From contig DASRMF010000003.1 of assembly GCA_035648055.1 (NCBI GenBank), positions 1-6,852 of the forward strand: DNA of 6,852 nucleotides. The letters are read 5' to 3'. The notes under the pieces are model-generated. The model was not told where the DNA came from. It did not search any database and saw nothing but the letters and a program-made list of their open reading frames with translations. The first letter of the stretch is position 1, and the number at the start of each line of letters is the position of its first letter. This document shows positions 5,291 through 6,852 of the stretch, piece by piece. The position numbers and the translations under genes are program-made. The DNA is from Sediminicultor sp035648055 (lineage in GTDB: Bacteria; Atribacterota; Phoenicimicrobiia; Phoenicimicrobiales; Phoenicimicrobiaceae).

Positions 5291-5311
5291 TTTTTATGAG
5301 GTGGGTGTCTT

Positions 5312-5626
5312 TTGATAAATACTAAACCAAACATAAGCCTAAAAAAATTTACCTATGATTACCCGGATAAAACTTTATCTGAAAAAAAATTCTTAAACTC
5401 TCCCGAACTAATTTCCCGAATTCTAAAATATGGTAATATCTATGAATGGGTCTGGATCACCCACAAACTAAATAAAAAAGGCATTAAAAATTTTCTAAAA
5501 ACTTCCGGCTATAAACTTGATGATAGAACTTTTAACTGGTGGAGGATTTATTGTGGATTCAACGATACTTTCCAAAAAGCAAATAGAGGTATTGGAAACA
5601 TTAAAGAGATCAGACCTACTAAATAA
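5312..5626 (+). CDS. DUF6922-like small protein ahead of an AbiEii-like gene
   Basis: A 104-residue protein. The central region SPELISRILKYGNIYEWVWI and the end LDDRTFNWWRIYCG fit a family I recall as DUF6922 (..ILEYGD...W....L....TANFW), which typically precedes AbiEii/AbiGii-type nucleotidyltransferases. The TTG start is chosen because GAGGTGG (5298-5304) lies seven bases upstream. The final residues (FQKANRGIGNIKEIRPTK) are read in the other frame of the next gene and are lysine/arginine rich, so the natural end may have been earlier; the 74-nt overlap is longer than expected. A role as antitoxin-like partner is inferred from position only. Confidence 0.7.
   Translation: MINTKPNISLKKFTYDYPDKTLSEKKFLNSPELISRILKYGNIYEWVWITHKLNKKGIKNFLKTSGYKLDDRTFNWWRIYCGFNDTFQKANRGIGNIKEIRPTK
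5541..5546 (+). promoter_or_regulatory. Ribosome-binding site that sets the start of the second nucleotidyltransferase
   Basis: GGAGGA lies six bases before GTG at 5553. The alternatives upstream (TTG 5517, ATG 5520) have no good Shine-Dalgarno sequence, and the homologous region begins just after the GTG. Confidence 0.6.
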
Positions 5627-5942
5627 CTTAAGCATTGCTTCAGTAGAAGATATTTCTGCTATGAAAGTGATTTCAATTATTCAACGAGGATTAAAAAAAG
5701 ATTTTATTGACCTTTGGGCTATTATCAGACAAACAGAATATTCTCTTAAAGATATATTCTCTTTTTGTAAAGAGAAATATGGCTCTGCTTTCTCAGAATC
5801 TATAGCTATAAAAGCTCTGACCTATTTTCAGGATGCTGAAGAGGAAGAGACGCCCGAAGGGATAAAATATAAATTTCCTTGGAATGATATAAAAAAAGAT
5901 TTCATAGCTTTCACCCGTGAATATTTCAATCAATACTTATAA
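5553..5942 (+). CDS. AbiEii-like nucleotidyltransferase lacking its catalytic core (internal deletion)
   Basis: 129 residues from the GTG start. The first part, ILSKKQIEVLETLKRSDLLN (5-24), is the usual beginning of AbiEii/AbiGii-type nucleotidyltransferases, which then continue with a ..LAGGTALAL..GHR.S.DFDFF core. Here the sequence jumps at about residue 25 to LSIASVEDISAMKVISIIQR and KKDFIDLWAI, which is the conserved C-terminal half (ASLEDI.AMK...QRG.KKDFIDL). The GG/GS and DxD nucleotide-binding motifs are therefore absent. The protein is around 130 residues against a usual 200 or more, and the join is in frame. Enzyme activity is not expected. It may be a decayed toxin or a non-catalytic remnant that still binds its partner. 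It overlaps the DUF6922-like gene. Confidence 0.75.
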   Translation: MDSTILSKKQIEVLETLKRSDLLNNLSIASVEDISAMKVISIIQRGLKKDFIDLWAIIRQTEYSLKDIFSFCKEKYGSAFSESIAIKALTYFQDAEEEETPEGIKYKFPWNDIKKDFIAFTREYFNQYL

Positions 5943-5982
5943 TCTTACACCCTCTATTTTGCTTTTTATTTCTTGTTTTTCT

Positions 5983-6040
5983 TCGACCGGCAGACCGGGT
6001 GACCGGAAGACTGAAATTTATATTTCGCATCTCGCAACTA
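5983..6040 (+). repeat. Octamer array GACCGGnn with heptamer tail
   Basis: GACCGGCA (5985), GACCGGGT (5993), GACCGGAA (6001), GACTGAAA (6009): four adjacent 8-bp units, followed by CATCTCGCAACTA. The same octamer in shorter form is at 1990 and 6475. It directly precedes the hicB ribosome-binding site. Confidence 0.75.
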
Positions 6041-6058
6041 TAGGAGGATATTTAATAT

Positions 6059-6262
6059 ATGAAAATTAAAGTGATAATTCACCAGGCTGGAGAAGGCGGC
6101 TATTGGGCAGAAGTTCCAGCAATTCCAGGTTGTTTAACTCAAGGAGATAACTGGGAAGAACTTATTAAAAATATATATGAAGCAGTTGAAGCATGCTTAA
6201 GTGTGGATGTAGAAAAAATTAAGATTAAACCTTCTGATAGAATTTTGGATATTGCAATATGA
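6059..6262 (+). CDS. hicB: HicB-family antitoxin
   Basis: A 67-residue protein: IKVIIHQAGEGGYWAEVPAI, then PGCLTQGDNWEELIKNIYEA and a short tail. This is the compact HicB class (YWAEVP.LPGC.TQGD..EE...N..EAIE) that neutralises HicA by masking its active site. AGGAGG (6042-6047) lies 11 bases before ATG. It overlaps hicA by ATGA, with the antitoxin first, the reverse of the order in the broken hicAB upstream. No C-terminal helix-turn-helix or ribbon-helix-helix is visible, so operon autoregulation may be limited. A clear promoter was not found in the 116-nt gap upstream, which holds the octamer repeats. Confidence 0.92.
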   Translation: MKIKVIIHQAGEGGYWAEVPAIPGCLTQGDNWEELIKNIYEAVEACLSVDVEKIKIKPSDRILDIAI

Positions 6263-6483
6263 AAGACATTTCTGGTAAAGAATTGTGTAAAATTCTAAAA
6301 CAGAATGGTTGGGAACTTAAAACAATAAAAGGTAGTCATTATGTTTATATGAAAGAGGGAAGAAAAGAGCGAATAAGTATTCCTGTACATAGAAACAAAA
6401 GCCTTAAAAAAGGCTTACTAAAAGCCGTTATAAAATTAGCAGGCATTAAATTAAAACCAACCGATAAACAAATAGACCGGTAG
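6259..6483 (+). CDS. hicA: HicA-family toxin (mRNA interferase)
   Basis: A 74-residue protein with a double-stranded-RNA-binding-like fold. SGKELCKILKQNGWELKTIK leads into GSHYVY with the catalytic His27, then RKERISIPVHRNKSLKKGLL and a final helix KAVIKLAGI. HicA toxins cleave mRNAs and tmRNA in a ribosome-independent way. All diagnostic residues are intact, so this pair should be functional. Most relatives end shortly after AGI; the extra LKPTDKQIDR tail is encoded as the frame runs into the GACCGGTA repeat, whose TAG serves as stop codon (6481-6483). Translation is coupled to hicB through ATGA. Confidence 0.93.
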   Translation: MKDISGKELCKILKQNGWELKTIKGSHYVYMKEGRKERISIPVHRNKSLKKGLLKAVIKLAGIKLKPTDKQIDR

Positions 6484-6643
6484 ACTGTTTTTGTATCTTG
6501 CAACTTGCAACCTGTAACTTGTATTTTCTTTTTCTTAATCACTCATTACTTATTACTCATCACTGTATTTGCACCTTGCACCTTTCCTTGTATTTCATTT
6601 CTTAACTCGCAACTTGAAACTTGCAACTCGCAACCTGTTTTTC
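6475..6643 (+). repeat. Mosaic short-period repeat block 4
   Basis: It starts with GACCGGTA/GACTG (6475), overlapping the hicA stop. Heptamers then follow in groups: CTTGCAA, CTTGCAA, CCTGTAA, CTTGTAT (6497-6524); ACTCATT, ACTTATT, ACTCATC, ACTGTAT (6541-6568); TTGCACC twice (6569-6582); and CTCGCAA, CTTGAAA, CTTGCAA, CTCGCAA, CCTGTTT (6606-6640). 6538-6565 equals 3696-3723. The gap 6484-6799 contains no gene. Confidence 0.8.
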
Positions 6644-6646
6644 CCC

Positions 6647-6675
6647 TTGACATCCTAATTCTTTTACAGTATAAT
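6647..6675 (+). promoter_or_regulatory. Consensus sigma-70 promoter for the last hicB-containing operon
   Basis: TTGACA (6647-6652), 17-bp spacer, TATAAT (6670-6675): all twelve positions match consensus, as for the promoter at 2088. A transcript from about 6682 would carry a leader of about 120 nt holding a GTCATTGCGAG-type repeat and a heptamer array before the hicB start at 6800. Confidence 0.8.
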
Positions 6676-6708
6676 TTCCTTAAGTTCACATCCTGAACAT
6701 AATTTTCT

Positions 6709-6745
6709 GTCATTGCGAGGGAGCTTTAGCGACCGAAGCAATCTC
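6709..6745. repeat. GTCATTGCGAG...GAAGCAATCTC dispersed repeat
   Basis: An imperfect palindrome with ATTGC (6712-6716) and GCAAT (6738-6742) at its ends and GAGGGAGCTTTAGCGACCGA inside. This is a familiar dispersed intergenic repeat of several bacterial phyla (recalled, not searched). It lies in the leader of the last hicB. Confidence 0.75.
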
Positions 6746-6747
6746 AA

Positions 6748-6775
6748 CTTGCACCTTGCACCTTGTAACTTGCAA
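6748..6775 (+). repeat. Heptamer array CTTGCAC/CTTGCAA
   Basis: Four adjacent units: CTTGCAC (6748), CTTGCAC (6755), CTTGTAA (6762), CTTGCAA (6769). It follows directly on the dispersed repeat and ends 12 nt before the hicB ribosome-binding site. Confidence 0.8.
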
Positions 6776-6799
6776 CAGACGACCGAAGGGAGTCTTAAA

Positions 6800-6852
6800 A
6801 TGTATAAATACGAAGTAATAGTCTGGTGGAGCGAAAAAGATCAGGCATATAT
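6800..6852 (+). CDS. HicB-family antitoxin, 3' partial
   Basis: Only the first 17 codons are in the window: MYKYEVIVWWSEKDQAY. This strongly resembles the start of a HicB class that reads YEVIIYWSEEDQAF.AEVPELPGC. GGGAG (6788-6792) lies seven bases before ATG and a perfect promoter is at 6647. It is a different HicB type from those at 3852 and 6059, so it should have its own partner beyond the window, if it has one. Confidence is limited by the short visible length. Confidence 0.7.
   Translation, partial: MYKYEVIVWWSEKDQAY

Noticed and set aside
6497..6643. CRISPR array
   Set aside because: Units are 7 bp, degenerate and directly adjacent; there are no spacers of constant length and no cas genes.
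6505..6696. 63-codon open frame after hicA
   Set aside because: It lies wholly in heptamer repeats and crosses a consensus promoter.

Overview
The window is an AT-rich bacterial segment that uses the standard code. It joins the end of an exopolysaccharide-regulation operon to an accessory stretch packed with small toxin-antitoxin (TA) type genes. The gene content (BY-kinase/PHP phosphatase pair, a 23S-IVS-type four-helix bundle protein, MazEF, HicAB, AbiEii-like nucleotidyltransferases) and the repeat-rich gaps suggest an uncultured anaerobic bacterium. Atribacterota, Omnitrophota and Bacillota-like lineages are all possible, and nothing here fixes the phylum.

Layout. 1-1887: the 3' part of a CpsD/CapB tyrosine kinase, a four-helix bundle gene overlapping it by ATGA, then a CpsB/CapC PHP-type phosphatase. 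These three read as one operon controlling capsule or exopolysaccharide chain length. 1887-1987: a 38-bp perfect inverted repeat (REP/MITE-like) directly after the phosphatase stop. 2088-2710: a MazEF-type module behind a perfect TTGACA-17-TATAAT promoter. 2749-3595: a 52-bp perfect palindrome, two matched TTTGCAC-type hairpins, a leftward winged-helix (HTH_36-like) gene, and further hairpins related to the first palindrome. 3782-4037: the tail of a broken hicA fused to repeat DNA, followed by a shortened hicB. 4087-4164: twin hairpins. 4349-5109: a small companion gene plus a nucleotidyltransferase. 5312-5942: a DUF6922-like gene plus a nucleotidyltransferase that seems to have lost its catalytic core. 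6059-6483: an intact hicB-hicA pair. 6647-6852: a second perfect promoter, a GTCATTGCGAG-type repeat, and the start of a third hicB.

The most unusual feature is in the gaps. Almost every intergenic space from 1077 to the end holds degenerate arrays with a clear 7-bp period (CTTGCAA/CTCGCAA, ACTCATT/ACTTATT, AACTATA/AACTAAA, CCCGATA/CTCGATA) or an 8-bp period (GACCGGnn). All lie in the same orientation, and blocks of 25-28 nt are repeated exactly between distant gaps. They resemble the short tandemly repeated (STRR) heptamers of cyanobacterial genomes. Here they separate successive TA-like cassettes, reach into the 3' ends of genes, and abut one truncated gene. I infer that they may act as recombination seams through which such cassettes are gained, swapped and decayed.
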